From JBBIOI01 sp037443425 (lineage in GTDB: Bacteria; Desulfobacterota; BSN033; UBA1163), in assembly GCA_037443425.1 (NCBI GenBank), contig JBBIOI010000039.1:1-28506 (forward strand): 28,506 bases of DNA. The letters are read 5' to 3'. The notes beneath the pieces were generated by a model that was given only the letters and a program-made list of their open reading frames with translations, was not told the origin of the DNA and ran no database searches. How positions within the stretch are numbered: position 1 is the stretch's first letter; every line of letters starts with the position of its first letter. The translations under genes were made by a program, and so were the position numbers. Positions 1 through 7,436 of the stretch are shown here, piece by piece.

Positions 1-4
1 ATAA

Positions 5-11
5 CCTCCTT
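5..11 (-). promoter_or_regulatory. Probable Shine-Dalgarno of a divergent gene off the left edge
   Basis: Read on the minus strand, the first bases of the window contain AAGGAGG, a near-perfect Shine-Dalgarno. Only four further bases remain before the window edge. This fits a minus-strand gene whose start codon lies just outside the window, so that bases 1-176 form a divergent intergenic region with the HNH gene. The gene itself is not visible. Confidence 0.4.
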
Positions 12-22
12 TATCCGGATAA
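11..22. repeat. Perfect 12-bp palindrome, possible operator
   Basis: TTATCCGGATAA is a perfect 12-bp palindrome directly beside the putative Shine-Dalgarno of the divergent minus-strand gene. A related half-site, CGGATAA, occurs at 83-89. The position suits a repressor operator or a small leader hairpin for the off-edge gene. The function is inferred only from symmetry and position. Confidence 0.35.
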
Positions 23-118
23 GACAGCATTGCGGGGAGTTAAACCAAACAACCTTGATGATTTTCAGCTCTGTTTTCACTTCGGATAAAAACTCAGGAA
101 ACTCCAGAAACGTAAAGC

Positions 119-149
119 TTGACAAAAAAAGTAAAAATCTTTATATAAT
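119..149 (+). promoter_or_regulatory. Sigma-70-type promoter of the HNH gene
   Basis: A perfect -35 hexamer TTGACA at 119-124 is followed by an AT-rich -10 region. TATATA at 142-147 gives a 17-bp spacer, and TATAAT at 144-149 gives 19 bp. The predicted transcription start is about 20-25 nt upstream of the HNH start codon at 177. Confidence 0.7.
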
Positions 150-176
150 TTAAGGAATTAAAGAAAATTTCATTTT

Positions 177-701
177 ATGGAATGGACATTACTTCTTAAT
201 TCAACTTTTGAACCTCTTAATGTAATTCATTGGAAAAAAGCAATCACTATGCTTGTCCTTGGAAAGGTTGAAGTAGTAGAAGAATATGACCGTATGATAA
301 GAGGGGTTAATTTCTCTATTAAACTTCCTGCTGTAATAAAACTGAATAGATATATTAAAAGAAAGACTCCATTTATCAAATTTTCGCGTCAAAACCTCTA
401 TGTGCGTGATGGAGGAAGATGTCAATATTGCGGAGCGATTTTTGAAAAGAAAGAATTAACGTATGATCACGTTATTCCACGTTCAAAAGGTGGACAGACA
501 GATTGGACAAATGTTGTTACGTGTTGTCCGGCATGTAATCTAAAAAAGGGGGGAAGGACACCAGAGGAGGCTGGAATGTCACTTATCAGGAAACCAAAAC
601 CACCTATATGGATACCACTATTAGCGATGAGCCTTGGGATTCAAGAAACTCCAGACTTATGGAAAAGTTACTTATACTTAAGTCTGGACTCAACCTCTTA
701 A
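177..701 (+). CDS. HNH endonuclease family protein
   Basis: This 174-residue protein has a C-terminal HNH nuclease domain. Zinc-ribbon cysteine pairs are visible at C82/C85 and C117/C120. The catalytic core is at Y96-D97-H98, followed by N112 and N121 (DHV...N...N). The N-terminal 80 residues (LLLNSTFEPLNVIHWKKA and onward) belong to a widespread orphan HNH family found as single copies in many bacterial chromosomes, not to restriction systems with a methylase partner. No methyltransferase is adjacent. The expected activity is metal-dependent DNA cleavage or nicking; the biological role of this subfamily is not settled. It has its own promoter just upstream but no strong Shine-Dalgarno. Confidence 0.9.
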   Translation: MEWTLLLNSTFEPLNVIHWKKAITMLVLGKVEVVEEYDRMIRGVNFSIKLPAVIKLNRYIKRKTPFIKFSRQNLYVRDGGRCQYCGAIFEKKELTYDHVIPRSKGGQTDWTNVVTCCPACNLKKGGRTPEEAGMSLIRKPKPPIWIPLLAMSLGIQETPDLWKSYLYLSLDSTS

Positions 702-710
702 TTTACAAAA

Positions 711-809
711 ATGGAAATAGTTCCCTCGCAATCAACCTCAAAATCTATAGATCGTAAACAAACAATTTCATTAAATCAAAAGTATTTAAATTTAAGAAAG
801 GACAACTAA
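711..809 (+). CDS. Possible 32-codon leader ORF overlapping the HIT gene
   Basis: An ATG at 711 opens a 32-codon reading frame (starting MEIVPSQSTSK, ending LNLRKDN). Its stop codon overlaps the HIT start codon by one base (TAATG, 807-811). The Shine-Dalgarno of the HIT gene lies inside its last codons, so translational coupling is conceivable. It has no ribosome-binding site of its own and no recognisable domain, so it may simply be an open frame by chance. Confidence 0.2.
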   Translation: MEIVPSQSTSKSIDRKQTISLNQKYLNLRKDN

Positions 810-1324
810 TGAAGTACTTATGGGCTCCATGGAGGATGACTTATATATTGGACAATAAACAGAAAGGTTGTATCTTCTGTAAAAAACCAAAGGAAAAGAA
901 GGATAAGGAGAATCTAATAATTTATCGAGGTCAATACAGTTGTGTAATGATGAATCGATTCCCTTATAACAATGGTCATTTAATGGTTTTTCCTAAAAGG
1001 CACTGCCCAGAGTTTGAGGAATTAACAGACAGGGAGTTTCATGAACTATTTATGTTGATTAAGTCATCGATTAGGGTTTTAAAAGACCAGCTTCACCCCC
1101 ATGGTTTTAATATTGGTATGAATATTGGAAAAGTTGGAGGTGCGGGTTTTGATAAACATGTCCATTTTCATATTGTTCCGAGATGGACGGGTGACACAAA
1201 TTTCATGCCTGTATTATGTGAAACAAAAATTATACCAGAATACCTTGAAGCCACCTATCAGAAGATTTATTCAGTATTTAAGAATTTTTTGGATAAAGGG
1301 TGGGGTAAGAAAGGAGGGCAATAG
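809..1324 (+). CDS. HIT family nucleotide hydrolase/transferase
   Basis: This 171-residue histidine-triad protein carries the signature H117-V-H119-F-H121-I-V near the middle, H119 being the expected nucleophile. A CIFC pair (C21/C24) near the N-terminus is typical of the zinc-containing bacterial HIT branch. The start MKYLWAPWRM is also characteristic of the Fhit/Ap4A-processing-like bacterial branch. Known family members hydrolyse or phosphorolyse dinucleoside polyphosphates or nucleotidyl adducts in the cytoplasm; the substrate here is not determinable. An AAAGGA ribosome-binding site at 797-802 sits six bases before ATG 809. The stop codon is two bases from the start of the LapA-like gene, so the two are cotranscribed. 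Confidence 0.92.
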   Translation: MKYLWAPWRMTYILDNKQKGCIFCKKPKEKKDKENLIIYRGQYSCVMMNRFPYNNGHLMVFPKRHCPEFEELTDREFHELFMLIKSSIRVLKDQLHPHGFNIGMNIGKVGGAGFDKHVHFHIVPRWTGDTNFMPVLCETKIIPEYLEATYQKIYSVFKNFLDKGWGKKGGQ

Positions 1325-1326
1325 AT

Positions 1327-1662
1327 ATGAAGTGGTTAAAGACACTATTTTGGATGATTGTATTTTTCTTTGTAATACATTTTTCATTACAGAACAGGGA
1401 TTCTGTGACCCTTAGATACTCGATACAGAGTTATCAATGGTTCGAATTTCCAAACATTCCTGTGTTTATGATAATATTATGTTCTATTTTTTTAGGGGTT
1501 TTAATAGGTGGAATAAGTGAGATGTATGGGAGATATAAACTTAAAAAAAGTCTTCGTCAGAGTAAGATAACTATCGAAAGATTAGAAAGAGAGCTTAATG
1601 CATTGAAGCTTTCTGAAATTGGAAAGCCATCAATTTTAAAGGAGGAGATAATTAATTATTAG
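1327..1662 (+). CDS. LapA-domain (DUF1049) inner-membrane protein
   Basis: The 111-residue protein has the LapA/DUF1049 layout. A first transmembrane helix is at about residues 5-22. A short periplasmic stretch with the typical SLQNRDSVTLRY motif follows. A second helix is at about 43-65, then a charged, probably coiled-coil cytoplasmic tail ending around residue 100. In E. coli the homologue LapA (YciS) acts with LapB (YciM) in controlling lipopolysaccharide synthesis; lapB is not in this window. GGAGGG at 1314-1319 is a good ribosome-binding site. It forms a two-gene unit with the HIT gene and is followed by a hairpin terminator at 1771-1801. Confidence 0.85.
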   Translation: MKWLKTLFWMIVFFFVIHFSLQNRDSVTLRYSIQSYQWFEFPNIPVFMIILCSIFLGVLIGGISEMYGRYKLKKSLRQSKITIERLERELNALKLSEIGKPSILKEEIINY

Positions 1663-1722
1663 GTCGGCCATACTTATTTTACTATTTTGAGAGAGATTAT
1701 AATGATTAATGAACTTGATTAC

Positions 1723-1751
1723 TTGAATTTCTTTTAGATTTGTATTATTAT
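1723..1751 (+). promoter_or_regulatory. Candidate promoter of the rimP-nusA-infB operon
   Basis: TTGAAT (1723-1728) and TATTAT (1746-1751) are separated by 17 bp, a plausible sigma-70-type promoter in the only gap ahead of the large operon. A transcript from here would start at about 1758 and run straight into the hairpin at 1771-1801 before reaching rimP. Confidence 0.45.
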
Positions 1752-1770
1752 TTAAATAAAAGTCTGCTGA

Positions 1771-1801
1771 AAAAGCGGGCTCAGTTGCCCGCTTTTTTTT
1801 T
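1771..1801 (+). terminator. Intrinsic terminator-like hairpin in the rimP leader
   Basis: The stem GCGGGC (1775-1780) / GCCCGC (1787-1792) encloses a six-base loop and is extended by A-T pairs (1771-1774 with 1793-1796). It is followed by an unbroken T-run to 1801. It ends 25 bases before the rimP start codon. It may terminate transcripts from the HIT-lapA unit, but because it lies so close to rimP it may also act as an attenuator of the downstream operon. Confidence 0.85.
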
Positions 1802-1826
1802 AGAAAACACCTTTTTAAGGCTAAAT

Positions 1827-2288
1827 ATGAGATCTGAAGAAATTATTAATCGTGTAAATGAGATTGTTACACCAATTCTAAAAAGTGAGGGGATTGAACT
1901 TGTAGATATTGAATACCGAAGAGAGGCAAATGGATGGGTATTAAGGATTTACATTGATAAAGAAGGTGGTGTAACCATTGGTGATTGTTCATTTATAAGT
2001 CATGAGCTTGAGAGGGTACTTGACATAGAAGACTTTATACCAAATCCTTATAATTTAGAAGTATCCTCTCCAGGATTAACACGTCCATTAAAGAGTGAAA
2101 AGGATTTTAAAAAGTATAGGGATAGAATAATAAAAATAAGAACATTTCAGGCAATAGATAATAGGAGAAACTTTAGGGGAAGGCTCATCGACTTTTATGA
2201 TGATCAGATTGAAATGGATATAGATGGAAAGATTATCCGCATTCCGTTCAGAGATGTGGCAAAAGCAAATTTAGATATTGATTTTTAA
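1827..2288 (+). CDS. rimP: Ribosome maturation factor RimP
   Basis: The product has 153 residues from the start chosen here. RimP is needed for maturation of the 30S ribosomal subunit. Family hallmarks are the central GGVTIGDCSFISHELERVLD and the following YNLEVSSPGLTRPL stretch, with a C-terminal SH3-like domain of beta strands. An in-frame ATG at 1740 would extend the protein through the terminator hairpin, giving an unrelated tail. ATG 1827, preceded by AAGG at 1817-1820, matches the family's usual N-terminus (SEEIINRVNEIVTPIL). The gene is first in the rimP-nusA-ylxR-infB operon. Confidence 0.93.
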   Translation: MRSEEIINRVNEIVTPILKSEGIELVDIEYRREANGWVLRIYIDKEGGVTIGDCSFISHELERVLDIEDFIPNPYNLEVSSPGLTRPLKSEKDFKKYRDRIIKIRTFQAIDNRRNFRGRLIDFYDDQIEMDIDGKIIRIPFRDVAKANLDIDF

Positions 2289-2303
2289 AAAGGAGAGGAT
2301 GCT

Positions 2304-3770
2304 ATGCCATCAAATTTAAATTATGTAATAGAACAGGTAGGAAAAGATAAGGGCATTGATAAAAAGGTAATCATAGAGGCTCTGGAACAAGCTGTACTCA
2401 CTGCCTCAAGGAAAAAATATGGACATCAGGGTGAAATCGAGGTTCGCTATAATGAGGAGTTGGGTGAAGTTGAACTGTTTCAATTCAAACAAGTAGTTGA
2501 GAAGGTTACAGATCCTAATAGAGAGATCTCTCTCAAAGAGGCACGTGAGCTTGATAGCGAGGCCCAGATAGGTGATAGTCTGGGTGTCAAATTGGATACT
2601 GATTTTGGCCGTATAGGGGCTCAAACAGCAAAACAGGTTATCATACAGAAGGTCAGGGATGCTGAAAGGGAGAATATTTATAATGAGTTTAAAGACAGAA
2701 AAGGTGATATCATAAGTGGTACTGTCCAGAGGATTGAGAAAGGGAATATTTATGTTAATATAGGTAGGGCAGAGGCCATTCTTCCTTCGAAAGAGCAGAT
2801 TCCAGGGGAGACCTATAGGCAGGGGGATAGACTTAGGGCATATATTCTTGATGTGCAAAAGAATACAAAAGGCCCACAGATTTATTTATCAAGGACCCAT
2901 CCAGGATTTCTGATTAAACTATTTGAAATGGAAGTTCCTGAAATTTCCGAAGGGATAATAAAGATAATAAGTGCAGCTCGTGAACCAGGAGAAAGGGCAA
3001 AGATTTCTGTTTTTAGCACAAATAGAGATGTTGATCCTGTAGGGGCATGTGTTGGGATGAGGGGTTCAAGGGTTCTTAATGTTGTCCAGGAGCTAAGGGG
3101 TGAAAAGATCGATATAATCCCATGGTCTCAAGATCAACCAAAGTATGTCTGTAATGCCTTAGCACCAGCTAAGATTTCGAGGGTATATATTGATGAAGAG
3201 AATCGACATATGGAAGTAGTTGTTCCAGATGATCAACTCTCCTTAGCCATTGGTAAGAAAGGACAAAACGTCAGACTTGCTTCGAAATTGACAGGATGGA
3301 AGATAGACATTAAGAGTGAATCAAAAATGGAAAAGATTTCTGCGGAGATTATTGAAAAATTCAAAACCCTACCATACCTTGGAGATGTTACAAGCCGTCT
3401 TCTTTATAATGAAGGATTTCGTTCAATAAAAGAGATTTCAGAAGTAGATCCTGATGAACTTGCTCGTATATTAGAAATAGAAAAGTCAAAGACTAAAGAG
3501 ATTGTTGAAGCTGCAAAGAAAAAAGTAGAACAGGAGGTAATTGAGAGTCAAAATGCACCTAAAGATCCATCCTTAGATTCTATAACGAATATAAAAGGGA
3601 TTGGAGAAAAAACAGCAGAGATTCTTTTAACAAGTGGATTTAAAACTGTAAAAGATTTATTAGAGGAGGATACTGATAAAATTTCACATCTCCTTGGAAT
3701 AAGCGAAAAAAAGGCTGAAAAGTTAATCGAGGCTGCGCGTTTGTATGTAGAAGAAAAGAAAAATGGGTAA
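2304..3770 (+). CDS. nusA: Transcription termination/antitermination factor NusA
   Basis: This 488-residue NusA binds RNA polymerase and modulates pausing, termination and antitermination. The N-terminal polymerase-binding domain spans about residues 1-125, and the S1 RNA-binding domain about 134-200 (GDIISGTVQRIEKGNIYVNI). Tandem KH domains follow at about 225-345, including GMRGSRVLNVVQEL and AIGKKGQNVRLASKLTGW. The C-terminus carries two helix-hairpin-helix, acidic-repeat-like units (about 350-410 and 425-488; the second contains IKGIGEKTAEIL). The length is like E. coli NusA, so this is the form with both C-terminal repeats. It starts 15 bases after rimP behind an AAAAGGAGAGG ribosome-binding site and overlaps ylxR by eight bases. 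Confidence 0.97.
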   Translation: MPSNLNYVIEQVGKDKGIDKKVIIEALEQAVLTASRKKYGHQGEIEVRYNEELGEVELFQFKQVVEKVTDPNREISLKEARELDSEAQIGDSLGVKLDTDFGRIGAQTAKQVIIQKVRDAERENIYNEFKDRKGDIISGTVQRIEKGNIYVNIGRAEAILPSKEQIPGETYRQGDRLRAYILDVQKNTKGPQIYLSRTHPGFLIKLFEMEVPEISEGIIKIISAAREPGERAKISVFSTNRDVDPVGACVGMRGSRVLNVVQELRGEKIDIIPWSQDQPKYVCNALAPAKISRVYIDEENRHMEVVVPDDQLSLAIGKKGQNVRLASKLTGWKIDIKSESKMEKISAEIIEKFKTLPYLGDVTSRLLYNEGFRSIKEISEVDPDELARILEIEKSKTKEIVEAAKKKVEQEVIESQNAPKDPSLDSITNIKGIGEKTAEILLTSGFKTVKDLLEEDTDKISHLLGISEKKAEKLIEAARLYVEEKKNG

Positions 3771-3978
3771 GAAAGGTCATATCCCAATACGCATGTGTAT
3801 TGGTTGTGGAGAAAGAAGGGGTAAGAAAGAGTTAATAAGGTTTATTAAAAAACCAGATGGGTCAGTGATGAGGGATCAAAAAGGTCATCTACCAGGAAGG
3901 GGATTTTATATCTGTCCTAATGAGAATTGTTTTAAAAAGGCACAAAAGAAGGTAAAAGAGATTTCTTTAATAAATTAA
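3763..3978 (+). CDS. ylxR: YlxR-family RNA-binding protein (DUF448)
   Basis: A 71-residue basic protein of the YlxR family, almost always found between nusA and infB. Visible hallmarks are the N-terminal RMCIGCGERRGKKELIRF segment and the GRGFYIC motif. A further cysteine is at ENCF. Structures of the family suggest RNA binding, and in B. subtilis YlxR has been linked to RNase P and to global expression; the role here is inferred from family. The start overlaps the end of nusA, suggesting translational coupling. The L7Ae-like ylxQ gene that often follows in Firmicutes is absent. Confidence 0.92.
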   Translation: MGKKGHIPIRMCIGCGERRGKKELIRFIKKPDGSVMRDQKGHLPGRGFYICPNENCFKKAQKKVKEISLIN

Positions 3979-4041
3979 TTTGAGGTATAAATTTTATTTT
4001 TGAAGATTTGCTTTCTAAGCATTTAATCAGGAGGAGGAAGA

Positions 4042-6741
4042 ATGGCCAAGATTAAAGTCCTCGACCTTGCTCATGAAGTAGGCGTGGAGGATGAAAAGTT
4101 ATTATTAAAATTGAAAAAGATGGGTGTCAAGGTAAAGGAAAAACAACCCATCGAACCTGAAAAGAAGATATCGGCTTCAGAAGAAAGGGTTATCGAGAAG
4201 GATTCTGAAAAGGAGATTATAGAGAAGAGAGTAAAGCCAACAGTTATAAGAAGAAGGACAATAACTTTAGAGCCAAAAGAACAGACAACTGAGCCCGTTC
4301 AACCCTTGCCACAAATTACAGAGCCTCCTGTTACAACCACTGCCCCTCCAGTTGTAGAAGAGGAAAAACCTCAGAAACCTTTAAGAAAGAGACCCCAGAT
4401 AAAAGCAGAAGTTTCAGAAGAGCCCTTAAAGGAGGGGGAAGAAAGGCCAATTCCAAAACCACAAAGACCTCGAAAAAAGGTAGAAAAGAAAGTCGAGGCG
4501 CATGTAATTCCTACAGAGACAAAAACAGAGGAAAAAGAGATAGAGAAAAAAGTTATAGCAGAAGATAAACCTCCTTTAGTTCCATCTAAAGAAGTAGAAG
4601 TTAAAGAGCTACCCGGAAAGAAAGAAAAGGTGGAAGAAGAGTTAAGATTAGAAGAAAAAGAAAAGGTTAAAGAGAAAAAGACCGATATTAAAGCAAAGAT
4701 TGAAGAAGAAATAAAAGAAATTATTGAGAAGAAAATAGAGCTAAGATTTCCTATAAAGGAAGAGCATCTTGAAAAGGAAGAGGTAGCTTCCTTCTTTGGT
4801 AAGAAGAAGGGTTTTATCAAAAAGAGAAGGATTATTAAAGAAAGGATGTTTGAAGAAGAGGAAGAGGGAGAAGAGGTTGATCAGGTTAGCAAAGAAGAGG
4901 AGATTGAATTTAAGCCATTTAAACCTGTGAAGAAAAAAGTGGTATTAAAAGAGGCTAAAAAACCGGAGCTTACTGTTCCAAAGCCGATAAAGAGGATAAT
5001 AAAGATTGCAGAAGTAATTTCTGTTGGAGATCTTGCAAAGAGGATGGGGGTAAAAGGGGCGGAATTGATAAAGAAATTGATGGAGATCGGCGTTTTTGTC
5101 AATATTAATCAATTTATCGATGTTGATGTGGCATCTTTAGTTGCAACTGAATTCGGTTATGAGGTAGAAAAGATTTCTCTTGAACGTCAAGATTTACTGG
5201 AGAGAAAAGAGGATCGGCCTGAGGATTTAAAGCCAAGACCTCCTGTTGTAACTATTATGGGGCATGTAGATCATGGTAAGACAATGCTTCTGGATGCTAT
5301 AAGGAAGACAAATGTTGTAGAGGGCGAGGCTGGTGGTATTACCCAGCATATCGGGGCATATGATGTTCAGCTCGAAAATGGGCATGTTGTATTCATTGAT
5401 ACACCAGGTCATGAGGCATTTACAGCGATGAGGGCTCGAGGGGCAATGGTTACTGATATAGTCGTTCTTGTAGTGGCTGCTGATGATGGAGTTATGCCTC
5501 AGACGAAAGAAGCAATAGATCATGCAAGGGCTGCAAATGTCCCTATAGTAGTTGCTATAAATAAGATTGATAAACCAAACGCTAATCCAGAGAAGGTGAA
5601 AAAGGAGTTAGCAGATTATGGATTGATTCCTGAAAGTTGGGGTGGTAGCACACTTTTTGCAGAAATCTCTGCCAAACAGAAATTAGGGATTAAAGAATTG
5701 TTAGAGCTTATATTGCTTCAAGCTGAAATGCTTGAACTTAAGGCTAACCCCAATAAACCTGCCCGAGGTGTGATCATAGAGGCAAAACTCGACAAAGGAA
5801 GAGGGCCTGTCGCAACAGTTATTATTCAAGAGGGAACATTAAAAACTGGGGATTCATTTGTTGCAGGTTCGCATTATGGAAAAGTAAGGGCCATGTTCAA
5901 CGATAGGGGACAGAAGATCTCCCAAGCAGGTCCATCGATTCCTGTAGAGGTAATAGGTTTTGAGGATGTTCCACAAGCAGGTGACACATTGATTGTTGTC
6001 CCTGATGAAAGAGTAGCCAAACAGATAAGTATTTACAGGCAGGAGAAGATACGCCAGAAAGAGTTATCCAAACTGAGTAAGGTTACATTAGAGGAACTTT
6101 ATGAAAAGATCAAGAAGGGAGAGGTTAAGGAGCTAAATGTGATTATAAAGGCGGATGTCCAGGGGTCGATCGAGGCAATAAAAGAGGCTTTAAAGAGGCT
6201 TTCAACTGATACATTGAAAATAAATATCCTCCATGATGCAGTGGGAGGAATTACAGAAACAGATGTTAACCTGGCCTCGGCCTCGAATGCAATTATAATA
6301 GGATTCAATGTGAGACCTGTATCAAAGGCCCAGGCGCTTGCCGAACAGGAGGGGGTTGATATTAGGACATATAATATTATTTATGATGCTATAACTGATA
6401 TTAAGAAGGCCCTTGAGGGAATGTTAGAGCCAACCTATAAAGAACATATCCTTGGAAGGGCACAGGTTAAGCAGCTTTTTAATATCCATAAAGTTGGAAC
6501 CGTAGCAGGAAGTGTAGTAATAAATGGAAAGGTAGTGAAAGGCTCCAATGCCAGAATTTTAAGGGACAATGTTGTTATCTATAATGGTCGGATTTCTTCC
6601 CTGAAGCGCTTTAAAGATGATGTAAAGGATTGTCAGGAAGGTCTTGAATGCGGTATCGGGATCGAGAATTTTAATGATATAAAGGTTGGTGATATAATTG
6701 AATCCTATGAGGTTGAAGAGATCCGGCCTCACTTGAGTTAA
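4042..6741 (+). CDS. infB: Translation initiation factor IF-2
   Basis: This 899-residue GTPase delivers initiator tRNA to the 30S subunit. It starts with an IF2_N domain (about 1-50), followed by a long Lys/Glu/Pro-rich linker (about 50-315). A second IF2_N domain follows at about 321-377. The G domain has G1 GHVDHGKT at 407-414, G3 DTPGH from 453 and G4 NKID at 507-510. C-terminal domains II-IV follow, ending in the conserved GIGIENFNDIKVGDIIE. A strong ribosome-binding site, AGGAGGAGG, sits at 4030-4038. The acidic/basic linker is unusually long and rich in GAA/AAA codons, but such variable linkers are usual for long bacterial IF-2. Confidence 0.98.
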   Translation: MAKIKVLDLAHEVGVEDEKLLLKLKKMGVKVKEKQPIEPEKKISASEERVIEKDSEKEIIEKRVKPTVIRRRTITLEPKEQTTEPVQPLPQITEPPVTTTAPPVVEEEKPQKPLRKRPQIKAEVSEEPLKEGEERPIPKPQRPRKKVEKKVEAHVIPTETKTEEKEIEKKVIAEDKPPLVPSKEVEVKELPGKKEKVEEELRLEEKEKVKEKKTDIKAKIEEEIKEIIEKKIELRFPIKEEHLEKEEVASFFGKKKGFIKKRRIIKERMFEEEEEGEEVDQVSKEEEIEFKPFKPVKKKVVLKEAKKPELTVPKPIKRIIKIAEVISVGDLAKRMGVKGAELIKKLMEIGVFVNINQFIDVDVASLVATEFGYEVEKISLERQDLLERKEDRPEDLKPRPPVVTIMGHVDHGKTMLLDAIRKTNVVEGEAGGITQHIGAYDVQLENGHVVFIDTPGHEAFTAMRARGAMVTDIVVLVVAADDGVMPQTKEAIDHARAANVPIVVAINKIDKPNANPEKVKKELADYGLIPESWGGSTLFAEISAKQKLGIKELLELILLQAEMLELKANPNKPARGVIIEAKLDKGRGPVATVIIQEGTLKTGDSFVAGSHYGKVRAMFNDRGQKISQAGPSIPVEVIGFEDVPQAGDTLIVVPDERVAKQISIYRQEKIRQKELSKLSKVTLEELYEKIKKGEVKELNVIIKADVQGSIEAIKEALKRLSTDTLKINILHDAVGGITETDVNLASASNAIIIGFNVRPVSKAQALAEQEGVDIRTYNIIYDAITDIKKALEGMLEPTYKEHILGRAQVKQLFNIHKVGTVAGSVVINGKVVKGSNARILRDNVVIYNGRISSLKRFKDDVKDCQEGLECGIGIENFNDIKVGDIIESYEVEEIRPHLS

Positions 6742-6757
6742 TATTCAAGGAGGGGAT

Positions 6758-7045
6758 ATGGTAGTAGGAATATGTCAGCTTGACATAAGAATCCCTGAAA
6801 ACCATTCTTTAAAGGGGAAGCGACATGTAATTCGTAAATTAATCGAGCAGATTAGACATCGTTTCAATGTATCGATATCAGAGGTTGGTGATCATGATCT
6901 CTGGCAGAGGGCACAAATAGGTATATGTACGGTTGGAAATGATAGAAGACATATTAACTCAAGCCTTGATAAGATAATAGATTTTGTTGAGAGAATGAAC
7001 ATTGTTGAGATGATCGGGACAGATATGGAGATAATAAATATTTAA
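6758..7045 (+). CDS. DUF503 (YlxP-like) protein
   Basis: This 95-residue protein belongs to the DUF503/YlxP family, small ferredoxin-like-fold proteins regularly encoded between infB and rbfA. Family features are the beta-strand start VGICQLDIRIPENHSLKGKR, the central SISEVGDHDLWQRAQIG and the acidic C-terminus. Its function is not established; the constant location beside ribosome-assembly genes suggests a translation-related role. AAGGAGGGG lies immediately upstream, and it is cotranscribed with infB (16-base gap) and rbfA (19-base gap). Confidence 0.92.
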   Translation: MVVGICQLDIRIPENHSLKGKRHVIRKLIEQIRHRFNVSISEVGDHDLWQRAQIGICTVGNDRRHINSSLDKIIDFVERMNIVEMIGTDMEIINI

Positions 7046-7064
7046 TTCCCTGAGATAAATAGAG

Positions 7065-7436
7065 ATGAGAGAAGTTAAAAGATCAAGCAGGGTGGCAGAT
7101 GTAATTCAAAAAGAGATATCACAGATGCTTCTTGAATCGGTTAAAGATCCAAGGATCGGATTTGTAACAATTACAAGGGTTGAGGTATCGGATGATTGTA
7201 GAATTGCAAAGATATACTTCAGTGTAGCAGGAACTTCAACAGAGAGGGAGAATTCAATAAGAGGACTTGAGAGTGCCAAAGGGTTTGTGAGAAGGGAGCT
7301 TGGTAAAAGGGTTCGCTTGAAATATATACCAGAGATTATGTTTAAGTTTGATCCTTCCATAGAATATTCAATTCATATAAGTGAGATCATTCAACAAACA
7401 AAAAAAGAGCGAGAGGACGAGGGGGATGGTATTTAA
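7065..7436 (+). CDS. rbfA: 30S ribosome-binding factor RbfA
   Basis: A 123-residue RbfA, the small KH-fold protein that binds the immature 30S subunit near the 5' end of 16S rRNA and helps late maturation. Family features include RVADVIQKEISQML at the N-terminus, DPRIGFVTITRVEVSDD, and the C-terminal LKYIPEIMFKFDPSIEYS stretch containing the helix-kink-helix region. Its last codons overlap truB by 11 bases. In many Desulfobacterota and Firmicutes an nrnA-type DHH phosphoesterase gene lies between rbfA and truB; here it is missing. Confidence 0.95.
   Translation: MREVKRSSRVADVIQKEISQMLLESVKDPRIGFVTITRVEVSDDCRIAKIYFSVAGTSTERENSIRGLESAKGFVRRELGKRVRLKYIPEIMFKFDPSIEYSIHISEIIQQTKKEREDEGDGI

Noticed and set aside
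90..111. Short tandem AAACTCAGG/AAACTCCAG repeat upstream of the HNH promoter
   Set aside because: Only two imperfect nine-base copies in AT-rich DNA; too weak to call a repeat or binding site.
1125..1415. 96-codon plus-strand frame spanning the HIT and LapA-like genes
   Set aside because: It is out of frame with two well-supported genes and shows no family features.
2406..2858. 150-codon minus-strand open frame inside nusA
   Set aside because: Fully covered by the conserved NusA reading frame; no start signal and no protein-like motif.
4371..4820. 149-codon minus-strand open frame, Ser/Phe-rich
   Set aside because: It is the antisense shadow of the Lys/Glu-rich linker of infB; GAA/AAA-rich coding DNA leaves the opposite strand open. 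No ribosome-binding site or domain.
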